DNA of 64,000 bases from contig NZ_JBITIH010000020.1 of the NCBI RefSeq assembly GCF_044458865.1, positions 84,229-148,228 of the forward strand, given 5' to 3'. The DNA comes from Micromonospora_G sp044458865. GTDB lineage: Bacteria > Actinomycetota > Actinomycetes > Mycobacteriales > Micromonosporaceae. This document shows positions 35,720 through 44,775 of the stretch, one piece after another. The notes under the pieces were generated by a model. The model had not been told where the DNA came from and ran no database searches. It saw nothing but the letters and a program-made list of their open reading frames with translations. Numbering within the stretch: the first letter of the stretch is position 1; each line of letters opens with the position of its first letter. The translations under genes and the position numbers were made by a program.

Positions 35720-36857
35720 GCGGAAATCCGCGGACGAGGTCCAGGACCGTCAGGAGCAGCAGCATGAGGTCGAGGCGCAGCGAGCGGCAGTTGAGATAGA
35801 GCAGGTCGCAGCGGAGCTTCTCTTCCACGGTTGCGGCGTATCCGCCGGTGAGCTGGGCGATGCCGGTCAGTCCCGGCCTGATCAGGTGCCGCAGGTCGTA
35901 GTGGGGCAGGCGCTGGAAGTCGGCGATGAACTCGGGTCGTTCGGGGCGTGGGCCGACCAGGCTCATGTCGCCGCGCAGCACGTTCCACATCTGCGGTAGT
36001 TCGTCGAGGCGGCTGCGTCGCAGCAGCCGACCGATCGCGGTGACCCGGCTGTCGTTCAGGATGGCCATGGCCGGGCCGGTGCCCGTCTCCGCGCCGACCC
36101 GCATCGACCGGAACTTGACCAGGCGAAACAGTCGGCCGCCGGCACCGACCCGGGTCTGGACGTACAGCGGTGGTCCGGTCATGCCGACCACCACCGTGAC
36201 CAGCACCATCAGCGGTATCAGGACAGGGGAGGCCAGGAGGATGAGTGCCAGGTCGACGGCGCGTTTGACCCGGGCCTCTCCCAGGTCGCCGGTGCCACAC
36301 CGCAGTTGCAGCCAGGGAAGCCCGCCGTATCGGCGCATCCGTGCCGGCCGGAGCAGACCGTAGATGGGTCGTGCCAGGACGAGGATCTGAATCTGGTACG
36401 CCAGACAAGCGGTGATCAGACGTACGTCGATGGTGTCGAGGGAGTGCTTCAGCAGGAGGAGCCTCGGGCGGCAGTGGGCGAGCACGTGGTTCAGCCGTTC
36501 CGCGTTGATCGGTCCCTGGATCCGGTAGACGACGTCGAACTCCTCGTCGAGTCGGTCGGCCGGGGTATCTGCGGCAGGGCCTTCGAGGACGACGATCCGG
36601 GCCCGGTGGGTGGCCGCCGAGGGAATCCGGGCCGCTGGGGATGACCAGCCCTGAGCTGTCCCGTGCGGTCGACCGGTAGCGGTGTCCGGCATCTGGGGCG
36701 CCTGTGACACGGCCCATGGTGGTGGTGCGACGTCGATCAGGTCCTGACCGGTCGTCTGATCGACCGGCGTCCGCCAGAGCGTTGCGTCGGCGAGGTCGGC
36801 ATGTGCGGGTGCGGGAGCGGCCGGAGACGGGGCAGGCGGCGCGGCGAAGTCTTGCAA
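35712..36857 (-). CDS. Undecaprenyl-phosphate sugar-1-phosphate transferase (priming enzyme)
   Basis: 381 residues. Start TTG 36857 is chosen because GGAAGGAGG lies six bases upstream; no ATG with a site is near. N-terminal Rossmann-like region (ARIVVLEGPAADTPADRL), then one membrane helix (VDLALILLASPVLIPLMVLV) and the bacterial sugar-transferase domain: KFRSMRVGAET, LLRRSRLDELPQMWNVLRGD, MSLVGPRPERPEF, GLTGIAQLTGG. It lacks the usual four N-terminal helices, so it is a short form. It starts the lipid-linked repeat unit, and its gene leads the eleven-gene operon. Confidence 0.9.
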   Translation of the reverse strand: MQDFAAPPAPSPAAPAPAHADLADATLWRTPVDQTTGQDLIDVAPPPWAVSQAPQMPDTATGRPHGTAQGWSSPAARIPSAATHRARIVVLEGPAADTPADRLDEEFDVVYRIQGPINAERLNHVLAHCRPRLLLLKHSLDTIDVRLITACLAYQIQILVLARPIYGLLRPARMRRYGGLPWLQLRCGTGDLGEARVKRAVDLALILLASPVLIPLMVLVTVVVGMTGPPLYVQTRVGAGGRLFRLVKFRSMRVGAETGTGPAMAILNDSRVTAIGRLLRRSRLDELPQMWNVLRGDMSLVGPRPERPEFIADFQRLPHYDLRHLIRPGLTGIAQLTGGYAATVEEKLRCDLLYLNCRSLRLDLMLLLLTVLDLVRGFPRG

Positions 36858-37089
36858 CCCGAGCCTCCTTCCAGGCCGAATAACGGGTTTATACGCACTG
36901 ATTGGGCAGAGCGGATAATTAATGCCATGCGTTACTATGCTGCATAGATACCGCATGGTGGGGCAAATACCCCAAACTCGTCATGAGGTGCGGTGGACGG
37001 GGTGTGGGGCAGTGGCTTACGGTGCGCCAGCCGCCCAGCAAAAAGGCATAAACAGCCATATACCGTACGTATCGTGGAAAGATAGCCGC
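36858..37089. promoter_or_regulatory. Divergent promoter region, polysaccharide operon / acyltransferase
   Basis: Clearly AT-richer than the coding DNA around it (for example 36900-36930 and 37040-37075). It must contain the promoters of both divergent transcripts. ATACCGCATGG and TAGATACCGCAT-type words occur here, but I cannot define an operator. Confidence 0.55.
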
Positions 37090-38262
37090 ATGCCTGGGCA
37101 GGAGGGGACAGCAGCGCGTGGGACGGTAGAGCCCCCTGCCAGGCCGGAGCGAGAGGGCTACCTCGACCTGTGGCGGGCACTCGCGCTGGGCCGGGTCGTT
37201 CTCTATCACACGACCGGCTGGGTCTGGCTGACCATCGTCTTTCCCGCCATGGGTCTGATGCTCGGCCTGGCCGCTTCGCTCATGGTGAAGTCCCTCGACC
37301 GAGGGGGACTACGCTCGCTCGGATCTCGCCTACGCCGGCTGCTGCCCTCGCTGTGGGTCTTCGGCCTGGTGGCGGTGCCGGTGATGCTGCTCAACGGTTG
37401 GCGCGTGCCGCCGACTGGTCCGCTCGGATGGGGCGAACTCGTCTTCTGGATAGTGCCCGCGCAGGTGCCCCCGGTCGGCGGCCCGCCCTGGGCGTGGGCC
37501 TTCAACATCTCGCTCTGGTACCTGGTCACCTACCTGTGGCTGGTGACGCTCTCACCCGTACTGCTGGTGGTCTTCCGTCGTTGGCCCAAGCTGACCCTCG
37601 CCGTCGCGACGACGCTGCCCCTCCTGTACGCGCTCATCGGCTCCGACCTGCCCGGCTACTTCATCATCACGTACGCGCCCTGCTGGCTCATCGGGTTCGC
37701 GCATCGCGACGGTCTGCTTCGCCGCGTGCCTCGCCGTCGGTACGTCGCCGCCCTGGCGGTGCTCGCCGCGGTCGGCCTCATCTGGTGGTACGTCAACAAC
37801 TCGCTGCTCCCCGCCGGGCAGGTCGACGACGCACTCGCCGCCAACCCCTGGTGGTCCCTGGCGGTCGTCGCGGCGGTGCTCCGTTTTCAGCCTCGGACGG
37901 ATCGGCTGACCCGGGTCCGTTCGATCGATCGCGCCCTACGGCTGATCAACGCCCGCGCGGTCACGATCTATCTGTGGCACCTGCCGGCCGGCACCCTCGT
38001 CGGCATCCTGCTGCTGTCGGTCACACCAGGCGATTCGACCGTCCGCCTGATCCTGCGGCTCGCCGGAACAGTGGTGCTCACCATGGTGGCGATCGCGTTG
38101 TTCGGCTGGGTCGAGGACCTGGCTGCCGGACGAGGGCGGGCTGATCGAGCGGCCCGGGCCTACGACACCGGACTCCGCCACCGCCGGCCGGTGCCGACCA
38201 CGCCCGAACCTCCGCGCGACGCGGACAGGATCCCACGCCACGCCGTCGATCAACCCTCGTAG
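37090..38262 (+). CDS. Acyltransferase 3 family membrane protein
   Basis: 390 residues from ATG 37090; earlier ATGs in the open frame lack a ribosome site. About ten transmembrane helices: YLDLWRALALGRVVLYHTTG (N-terminal helix with the His of the family), SLWYLVTYLWLVTLSPVLLV, TIYLWHLPAGTLVGILLLS and others. The R-L-LPSLW loop and H-TTG motif are consistent with OafA-type O-acyltransferases that decorate extracellular sugars. Transcribed opposite to the polysaccharide operon and likely to modify the same polymer (inference from proximity). Ends in a strong convergent terminator. Confidence 0.8.
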   Translation: MPGQEGTAARGTVEPPARPEREGYLDLWRALALGRVVLYHTTGWVWLTIVFPAMGLMLGLAASLMVKSLDRGGLRSLGSRLRRLLPSLWVFGLVAVPVMLLNGWRVPPTGPLGWGELVFWIVPAQVPPVGGPPWAWAFNISLWYLVTYLWLVTLSPVLLVVFRRWPKLTLAVATTLPLLYALIGSDLPGYFIITYAPCWLIGFAHRDGLLRRVPRRRYVAALAVLAAVGLIWWYVNNSLLPAGQVDDALAANPWWSLAVVAAVLRFQPRTDRLTRVRSIDRALRLINARAVTIYLWHLPAGTLVGILLLSVTPGDSTVRLILRLAGTVVLTMVAIALFGWVEDLAAGRGRADRAARAYDTGLRHRRPVPTTPEPPRDADRIPRHAVDQPS

Positions 38263-38265
38263 CCG

Positions 38266-38311
38266 CACCGCCCTTCCACCGGGCCGGACAGCGCCGGATG
38301 GAAGGGCGGTG
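38266..38311. terminator. Bidirectional terminator between acyltransferase and M6 peptidase
   Basis: A perfect 13-bp stem, CACCGCCCTTCCA / TGGAAGGGCGGTG, encloses a 20-base GC-rich loop. It lies between two convergent stop codons (38262 and 38320). Confidence 0.85.
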
Positions 38312-38319
38312 ACGAACGT

Positions 38320-40362
38320 TCAGCGGGCGAGGGTGCAGGTGGCGGTGGCGGTACGGTTCGGGTCGCTGACCGAGGTGGCGGTGAGGCGTACCACGCCGGA
38401 CGTCGCTGCCGTGGCGGTCGCCGCCACCCAGGCCCGCGCCGGCACCGAACCGCCGAACGGGGCGCTGGTCAGCTCGGTGGGCAGTTCGACCCGCCAGCCC
38501 TGACCGGTGACCGACGCGGAGAGCCGGTAGACGTCCGCCCGCAGGTACTGGCTGACGTCCTCCGGGTGCGACGCCCCGCCGGCCACGTACCGGCCGGTGT
38601 TGGACAGGTTGAAGTTACAGGTGGCGCCGGTGCCCTGCGGGCTGCCGGACGGGGTGCCCTGTCCCAGGGTCACGCCCCGCACGTGCGGGCCGGCCCCGTC
38701 GAGCGACCGGACCGCCAGGGTGTAGGAGAGCACCCCGTCGGCGTCGGTCTTGCGGTCCAGGACGTAGAAGTGCAGCCGGTTGGCCTGGTCGACGTACTCG
38801 TCCTGGCTGCCGGAGTTGGTGCCGGCGTGAAACAGGGCGTCGTTGAGCTGCCGGGAATCGGCGATGGTCCGCTTGACCGGCGTGCCGTCCGGCTTGTAGT
38901 AGTCGACCAGGTTGACGTCCTGCGGGTTGGCGTCGACGACCCAGGTGAAGCAGAGGTACCCGCAGGTGTTCGTCTCGGCGGTCTTGTTCTTGGCGATCAG
39001 CACCCCGTTGTCCGGGGTGAACGAGTCCGCGCCGATGCGCTGCACGGTCTCCACCGTGTAGAAGTCGTAGGCCGGCGTGCCGGCGCAGCGCGGGTCCGTG
39101 TTGATGTTGCAGGTGGGGGTGCGGTCGGAGTTCATGCCGATCCGGATGCCCTGCACTCCGCTGGCGAGCGCCGAGCGGGCCCGCACGTCGAGCACGACCA
39201 GGCCGGAGGAGGCGAGCGCCTCCCGGGAGAGCCGGATCACCTGCGCCTCGGCGATGTGGCCGAGCTTCAGCTTGCTGCGGAGGGTCTGTCCGGCCGGCAT
39301 CGAGGCGCCTTGCGCCGCCGGCACCACCCACCGCTGGTGTGGTCCGCCCGGACCGTTGAACGACCCCCGGTCCATCACGTCCCAGGGACCCGATCCGACC
39401 CGACGGTACGGTGTCGCGTAGGGATTGTTGTTGTTGTCGGCGATGCCGAAGGTGTGCGCGATCTCGTGCGTGATCGTGCCGGAACTCTCTCCCTGGCGCA
39501 TGCTCGACGAGCCCCAGAGCTGCGCGCCAGCGCGCCAGGACGTCCACGGCACGTAGCGGGAGCGCACCCAGTTCGGCAGGTTCGGGTCCGGTGGCCCCCA
39601 CGCGTCCGGGATGTCCTCCTTGGTCTGGAACATCATCTCGCCGAACTCCTGCCAGACCGATGTCTCGTCGTACCCGGCGTAGACGCGCAGTACCAGGTCG
39701 AACCGCGACCGGACGTCCGATCCCTCGGCCGCCCGCCAGAGCGCGTCCACGTCGGGGTCGAGGTCGCCGTTGCAGGTGTACCCGGACGGGCAGCCGGCGC
39801 GTTCCTGGCCGATGTCGTTCAGGCCGTACTCGAACAGGTTGCGGCCGAGCCGGTACGGGCCGAACGGCGTGAACTCGACCCCGAGCCGCCCGGCGGTTTG
39901 CTCCATCCAGTACTCGTTGACGGTGTGCCCGTGGTTGAACTCGTTCGGCGTACCCCAGAAGTTGGCGTAGAAGCGGGGCACCTCGGCCCGGGGCACGGGC
40001 GCCACCTGCGGGTTGCCGAACCGGTCCGAGTTACGCGGCTGGGTGATGACGAACGGCTGGTCCGGGAAGTCCGAGGCGACCAGCGCGATTCGCAGTTTGC
40101 GCTGGCTCGGTTGGCGGCCCGGGTTGGCCCAGTCCGCCCGGGGCACCGGTCGGTAGTCAGACCAGGTCATCGTCTGCTGGTCCTGCCACCGCTGCGGGTC
40201 GATCGGCTGGAACGGGTCGCCTGGCGCGGCGACCGACCTGCCGGGGAGGCCGATCGCGCCGACCAGCGCGGCCAACACGGTGATCACCGCCGCGCCGGCC
40301 CTGACTCGACCGCCGGTACGGCGCCGGACACCGGCTGGATTCTCCGGCTTCACGGTACTCAT
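38320..40362 (-). CDS. Secreted M6-family metallopeptidase (immune-inhibitor-A-like)
   Basis: 680 residues. Signal peptide with basic head (VRRRTGGRVRAGA) and hydrophobic core, ending near SVAAPG. Catalytic zinc site HEIAHTFG (His299-Glu300-His303), followed by a conserved Asp-rich text DNNNNP and WDVMDRGSFNGPG, the M6 Met-turn-like region. The middle has CPSGYTCNGD and TCNINTDPRC, probable disulphides. The C-terminal 130 residues are beta-rich (ATCNFNLSNTG, SVTGQGWRVELP), perhaps a CARDB-like wall-binding domain. The gene follows the S8 peptidase with a 4-bp overlap (ATGA), so both are made together and are likely to act together outside the cell. Confidence 0.9.
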   Translation of the reverse strand: MSTVKPENPAGVRRRTGGRVRAGAAVITVLAALVGAIGLPGRSVAAPGDPFQPIDPQRWQDQQTMTWSDYRPVPRADWANPGRQPSQRKLRIALVASDFPDQPFVITQPRNSDRFGNPQVAPVPRAEVPRFYANFWGTPNEFNHGHTVNEYWMEQTAGRLGVEFTPFGPYRLGRNLFEYGLNDIGQERAGCPSGYTCNGDLDPDVDALWRAAEGSDVRSRFDLVLRVYAGYDETSVWQEFGEMMFQTKEDIPDAWGPPDPNLPNWVRSRYVPWTSWRAGAQLWGSSSMRQGESSGTITHEIAHTFGIADNNNNPYATPYRRVGSGPWDVMDRGSFNGPGGPHQRWVVPAAQGASMPAGQTLRSKLKLGHIAEAQVIRLSREALASSGLVVLDVRARSALASGVQGIRIGMNSDRTPTCNINTDPRCAGTPAYDFYTVETVQRIGADSFTPDNGVLIAKNKTAETNTCGYLCFTWVVDANPQDVNLVDYYKPDGTPVKRTIADSRQLNDALFHAGTNSGSQDEYVDQANRLHFYVLDRKTDADGVLSYTLAVRSLDGAGPHVRGVTLGQGTPSGSPQGTGATCNFNLSNTGRYVAGGASHPEDVSQYLRADVYRLSASVTGQGWRVELPTELTSAPFGGSVPARAWVAATATAATSGVVRLTATSVSDPNRTATATCTLAR

Positions 40363-42188
40363 CCGGTCACCCCCGCCGGGGCCGACACCGCACCCGCCGC
40401 CGGGACCTGCACCTGCGCCAGCGCGGCGCGCAGGTTCGGCAGCGGGCCGATCCGCTGAGCGGTGTTGCCGCCCTGCGGGGTGCCGGTGTTCTTCAACAGC
40501 GTGGAGATCTGGCTGGCGGTCCAGACCGGTCGGCCGGTGGCCTTGAGGTACGACTGCACGGCCGCCACGGCGCCGGTGACGATCGGTCCGGCCCCGGAGG
40601 TGCCGCCGAACGACCGGGTGTAGCGGATGTTCCGGTTCGCCGGGGTGGTGCCGCCCTGGAGGTTGCCGTTGCTGCCGGTGGTCGTGATGTTCTGCCCCCA
40701 GCCCTGCAGGTCGACCCGGGAGCCGTAGACGGAAAAGTTGAGCCGGGCCCGGGTGGTGTCCGAGCCAGCCCCGACCATGATGGAGCCGGAGTCGCGTACC
40801 GCGCGGTTGAAGCGCCCCTGGAACTCGGGGGCGTCCAGGTTTTCACCGCCGTTCCCGCCGGTGGCGACCACGATGACGCCGAGTTGGGTGAGCAGCCGGG
40901 TGGCGTCGAACACCGACTGCGTCCATTCCAGCGGGACATAGCGGGTACCGCCGTTCGGGCCCACCGTCTGCTGCTCGATCAGCAGCACGTCACCGGCTCG
41001 GAGGTACTGGGCCACGTGGGTCATCGACGCTGCCGGTCGGTAGCTGGCCTGTCCGCTGCTGAGCCGCTGCATGGGCGAGATGCCGTACATGGTGGCGTCG
41101 GGTACGCCGCCGGTGACCCCGTACCCGTTCTCGTCGGCGACCAGCTCGCCGAAGACGGCGGTGCCGTGCTCGTCGGCGAAGCTGGTGTTGCGCGGGTACT
41201 GGCTGCCGCCAAGGTCGCTGGACCAGTCGAGGTTCAGGTCCTCGTGGAACGGGTTCCAGTCGTACTCCAGGTCGGCGATCCGGATGTCCGCACCCCGGGC
41301 ACGTGGGTCCTGGCGGGCGTAGTCCGCGTCCACCCCCTGTGGCGCCGGCCGCTGGTAGCCCTGTCGACTGGTGAAGTCCGGTGTGGCCGGCGGCGGGGCC
41401 GGCTCCGGCGCCGGGTAGACGTACGCGATCTCGGGTTGTGCCTGGAGGTCCTTGAGCGCGGCCGTCACGTCCGCGCCGGCCGGCAGTGTCACCTGGTACC
41501 AGGAGGCCAGGTCCGGCGCGGGCTGGCCGGAGTGGGAAGACGCCTGCGCGGTGAGCCGGGACAGTTGCGCCACGGCCGTGGCCGGAACCAGCGGTGAGAG
41601 GTGTGCGGCCCGGTGCCGGTCCAGCACCGCCCGGACCCCCGTCAGGCCCGATCCCCGGGTGCTGTGCAGGTCGCGGTCCTGGCCGCGTACGGCGAGGGTT
41701 TCCTGGAACTTGACTTCCAGTACGACGATCGGGGCGACCCGGTCGGTGCCCCGGATCTCGCGGCCGTCGACGGTACGGCCGGAGAGGGTCAGTGTGGTGC
41801 TGGCCGCGGTCAGTTGTCCCTCGGCGCGCAGCGTCTCCTTGTCGAAGTAGAGCCGCAGGTCGTCGCGGCCGTCGGCGTTCGCGTCGGTGATCGTGCCGAG
41901 CGGGCCGGCGCCGACCACCTGGGCCATCCCGACGCCGGTGCCGGGGTGGCCCAGCCGCACGGTGGCCAGGTCCACCCGGTCGACGTCGAGTTGGGTGGTG
42001 CCGAAGAGGGTCACCCCGAGCTGGCCGAGACCGGCGAGGTTGGGTGTATCGGGCGCATCCACCGGCACCACGAGGGAGCTGGCCGGATTCGCGGCGTGTG
42101 CCGGCCCGGCGCCGGCTGCTGTGTTCAGGGCGGTGCCCGACGCGAGCAGCGCCCCGAGCGCGAGTAGGGATGTGGACCGTCTGGACAT
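40359..42188 (-). CDS. Secreted S8-family serine peptidase
   Basis: 609 residues. Sec signal peptide (ALGALLASGTALNTAAGAG, cleaved near AHA). An N-terminal prodomain to about residue 295 contains TDANADGRDDLRLYF (about residues 101-115), an EF-hand/dockerin-like calcium loop. The peptidase domain begins at RIADLEYDWN (Asp306), His341 in DEHGTAVFG and Ser531 in FGGTSGAGPIV. The residues around the triad are less typical than in subtilisin (HGTAVFG in place of HGTHVAG), like some actinobacterial S8 proteins. First gene of a coupled pair with the M6 peptidase; upstream region carries palindromes. Confidence 0.88.
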   Translation of the reverse strand: MSRRSTSLLALGALLASGTALNTAAGAGPAHAANPASSLVVPVDAPDTPNLAGLGQLGVTLFGTTQLDVDRVDLATVRLGHPGTGVGMAQVVGAGPLGTITDANADGRDDLRLYFDKETLRAEGQLTAASTTLTLSGRTVDGREIRGTDRVAPIVVLEVKFQETLAVRGQDRDLHSTRGSGLTGVRAVLDRHRAAHLSPLVPATAVAQLSRLTAQASSHSGQPAPDLASWYQVTLPAGADVTAALKDLQAQPEIAYVYPAPEPAPPPATPDFTSRQGYQRPAPQGVDADYARQDPRARGADIRIADLEYDWNPFHEDLNLDWSSDLGGSQYPRNTSFADEHGTAVFGELVADENGYGVTGGVPDATMYGISPMQRLSSGQASYRPAASMTHVAQYLRAGDVLLIEQQTVGPNGGTRYVPLEWTQSVFDATRLLTQLGVIVVATGGNGGENLDAPEFQGRFNRAVRDSGSIMVGAGSDTTRARLNFSVYGSRVDLQGWGQNITTTGSNGNLQGGTTPANRNIRYTRSFGGTSGAGPIVTGAVAAVQSYLKATGRPVWTASQISTLLKNTGTPQGGNTAQRIGPLPNLRAALAQVQVPAAGAVSAPAGVTG

Positions 42189-42246
42189 GCGGCCTCCCGG
42201 AGATCAAGGGGATCAACGCAGGATCGTGCAAGCCAGCAAGTTACTC

Positions 42247-42271
42247 ACTTCATTGAAGTCCATCCATGGAT
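42247..42271. promoter_or_regulatory. Two adjacent perfect palindromes upstream of the protease operon
   Basis: ACTTCATTGAAGT (42247-42259) and ATCCATGGAT (42262-42271) lie in an AT-rich 230-bp gap, about 60 bases before the S8 start at 42188 (minus strand). They resemble paired operator sites for a repressor or activator. The exact promoter elements are not resolved. Confidence 0.55.
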
Positions 42272-42420
42272 AAGTGTTGCGACATTCATTCACATGGATC
42301 TACTTCTGTTCTAACATGAATTAACATCAGGTTTCAGGGATCAATCTGCTGACGTCGACGCCACCTGGACTGACCGTGACAAGACCTTGTCGTGCTGTGT
42401 ACGCCACCAGGCTCATGGCC

Positions 42421-42463
42421 GACGAGCCCCGGTCGATCGCCGCGCGATCGACCGGGGCTCGTC
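42421..42463 (-). terminator. Strong hairpin terminator downstream of katG
   Basis: A perfect 20-bp inverted repeat (GACGAGCCCCGGTCGATCGC and its complement) with a CGC loop, starting 12 bases after the katG stop. One of the most stable hairpins in the window. Confidence 0.9.
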
Positions 42464-42475
42464 AGTAGGGGCCGG

Positions 42476-44752
42476 TCAGGCCAGGTCGAACCGGTCGAGT
42501 TCCATGACCTTGGTCCAGGCTGCGACGAAGTCCGTCACGAACTTGTCGCGGGCGTCCTGGCTGGCGTAGACCTCCGCGAGGGCTCGCAGCTGGGAGTTGG
42601 AGCCGAAGATGAGATCGACCGCGGTGGCGGTCCACTTCACCTCATCGGTGGCCAGGTCACGGATCTCGTACACGTGCTCGTCGGACTCCGACGCCTTCCA
42701 CCGGGTGCCCGGGGAGAGCAGGTTGGCGAAGAAGTCGTTGGTGAGCACGCCGGGCCGGTCGGTGAGGACCCCGTGGCTGGCGCCGCCGACGTTGGCACCG
42801 AGGGAGCGCAGGCCGCCGAGAAGAACGGTCATCTCGGGCGCGGTCAGGTTGAGCATGTAGGCGCGGTCGATGAGCAGCACCTCCGGCTGGGTCTTCTCGC
42901 CGGGGCGCAGGTAGTTGCGGAACGCGTCGGCGCGCGGCTCAAGGACCCGGAAGGACTCGACGTCGGTCTGCTCCTGGGTGGCGTCGGTGCGGCCCGCCCG
43001 GAACGGCACGGTCACCTCGAAGCCGGCTTCGCGTGCCGCCTTCTCGACGGCGGCCGAGCCGGCCAGCACGATCAGGTCGGCGAGCGAAATCGTCGCGCCG
43101 CCGGCACCGTTGAACTCCCGCTGGATGCCCTCCAGGGTGTCCAGGACCGTCGCGAGCTGCTCGGGCTGGTTGACCTCCCAGCCGCGCTGGGGTTCGAGCC
43201 GGAGCCGACCGCCGTTGGCGCCGCCGCGCTTGTCGGTGGACCGGTAGCTCGCGGCGGAGGCCCAGGCGGTGGAGACGAGCTGGGCGGTCGTGAGGCCGGA
43301 CTCCAGAACCTTCGCCTTGAGAGCGGCGACGTCGGCGTCACCGACGAGTTCACCGTTGACGGCCGGCACCGGGTCCTGCCACAGCTGGGGCTCGGCGACC
43401 CACGGTCCCAGGAAGCGGTTGACCGGACCCATGTCGCGGTGCAGCAGCTTGTACCAGGCCTTGGCGAAGGCCAACGCGAACTCGTCGGGGTTCTCCAGGA
43501 AACGACGCGAGATCTTCTCGTACGTCGGGTCGAAGCGCAGCGACAGGTCGGTCGTGAGCATCGTCGGCTTGTACTTCTTCGCCGAGTCGTAGGCGTCCGG
43601 AATGATTGCCTCGGCGTCCTTGGCGACCCACTGCTTGGCGCCACCGGGGCTCGTGGTGAGCTCCCACTCGTAACCGAAGAGGATCTCGAAGAAGCGGTTG
43701 CTCCACTGCGTCGGCCGGTCGGTCCACGTCACCTCGAGGCCGCTGGTGATCGTGTCACCGCCCTTGCCGCTGGCGTGGGTGCTGAGCCAGCCCAGGCCCT
43801 GCGCCTCCAGCGGGGCGCCCTCGGGCTCCGCGCCCACGTGGCGGTCGGCGACGCCGGCACCGTGGGTCTTGCCGAAGGTGTGGCCGCCGGCGATGAGGGC
43901 GACGGTTTCCTCGTCGTTCATCGCCATCCGGCCGAAGGTCTCGCGGATGAAGTGCGCCGCCGCCAGGAAGTCCGCACTGCCGCGCGGCCCTTCGGGGTTG
44001 ACGTAGATGAGTCCCATCTCGGTCGCGCCGACTCCCTGCGCCATCTCCGTTTCGGAGACGTAGCGCTCGTCGCCGAGCCAGGCGTCCTCGGGACCCCAGA
44101 AGATCTCCTCGGGCTCCCATACGTCCTCGCGACCGAAGCCGAAACCGAAGGTCTTGAACCCCATCGACTCCAGGGCGACGTTGCCGGCGAGCACGAGCAG
44201 GTCGGCCCAGGAGATCTTCTGGCCGTACTTCTGCTTGACCGGCCACAGCAGCCGGCGGGCCTTGTCGAGGTTGGCGTTGTCCGGCCAGCTGTTGAGCGGG
44301 GCGAAACGCTGACCGCCGTCGCCGGCTCCGCCGCGACCGTCCTGGATGCGGTAGGTGCCGGCGGCGTGCCAGCTCATCCGGATCATCAGGCCGCCGTAGT
44401 GGCCGAAGTCGGCCGGCCACCAGTCCTGCGAGGTGGTGAGCACCTCGACGATGTCCTGCTTGAGGGCCTCGACGTCGAGCTTCTCGAATTCCTTGGCGTA
44501 GCTGAAGTTCTTGTCGAGCGGGTTGCCCTTGGACGAGTGGGCGTGCAGCACCGAGAGGTCGAGCTGGTTGGGCCACCAGTCCCGGTTGGTACGCGGACGA
44601 CCGCCGGTCTTCGGGGTCGGCGAGTCGATCGCCGGGTTCTCGCTCTCGCTGCCGTGCGCGGTGACGGAGTCGTGCGCGACCGGGCAGCCGGCCGCTTCTT
44701 TCTGGTCCACGCCCTGCGCGCTGGAGGGACCATTGTTCTGGGTGTCGCTCAT
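42476..44752 (-). CDS. katG: Catalase-peroxidase KatG
   Basis: 758 residues. Active-site motif MIRMSWHAAGTYR (distal Arg, Trp, His), proximal haem region ETVALIAGGHTFGKTHG, and GLIYVNPEGP, which holds the Tyr of the Met-Tyr-Trp adduct. The C-terminal pseudo-catalytic domain (ISLADLIVLAGSAAVEKAAR) is present. ATG 44752 follows GGAAGGAAG. It detoxifies hydrogen peroxide in the cytoplasm. It follows the furA gene after 23 bases and ends at a strong terminator. In actinobacteria FurA represses katG in the absence of peroxide, and the same can be expected here. Confidence 0.97.
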   Translation of the reverse strand: MSDTQNNGPSSAQGVDQKEAAGCPVAHDSVTAHGSESENPAIDSPTPKTGGRPRTNRDWWPNQLDLSVLHAHSSKGNPLDKNFSYAKEFEKLDVEALKQDIVEVLTTSQDWWPADFGHYGGLMIRMSWHAAGTYRIQDGRGGAGDGGQRFAPLNSWPDNANLDKARRLLWPVKQKYGQKISWADLLVLAGNVALESMGFKTFGFGFGREDVWEPEEIFWGPEDAWLGDERYVSETEMAQGVGATEMGLIYVNPEGPRGSADFLAAAHFIRETFGRMAMNDEETVALIAGGHTFGKTHGAGVADRHVGAEPEGAPLEAQGLGWLSTHASGKGGDTITSGLEVTWTDRPTQWSNRFFEILFGYEWELTTSPGGAKQWVAKDAEAIIPDAYDSAKKYKPTMLTTDLSLRFDPTYEKISRRFLENPDEFALAFAKAWYKLLHRDMGPVNRFLGPWVAEPQLWQDPVPAVNGELVGDADVAALKAKVLESGLTTAQLVSTAWASAASYRSTDKRGGANGGRLRLEPQRGWEVNQPEQLATVLDTLEGIQREFNGAGGATISLADLIVLAGSAAVEKAAREAGFEVTVPFRAGRTDATQEQTDVESFRVLEPRADAFRNYLRPGEKTQPEVLLIDRAYMLNLTAPEMTVLLGGLRSLGANVGGASHGVLTDRPGVLTNDFFANLLSPGTRWKASESDEHVYEIRDLATDEVKWTATAVDLIFGSNSQLRALAEVYASQDARDKFVTDFVAAWTKVMELDRFDLA

Positions 44753-44775
44753 CTGCTTCCTTCCGAGCTGGCGAA

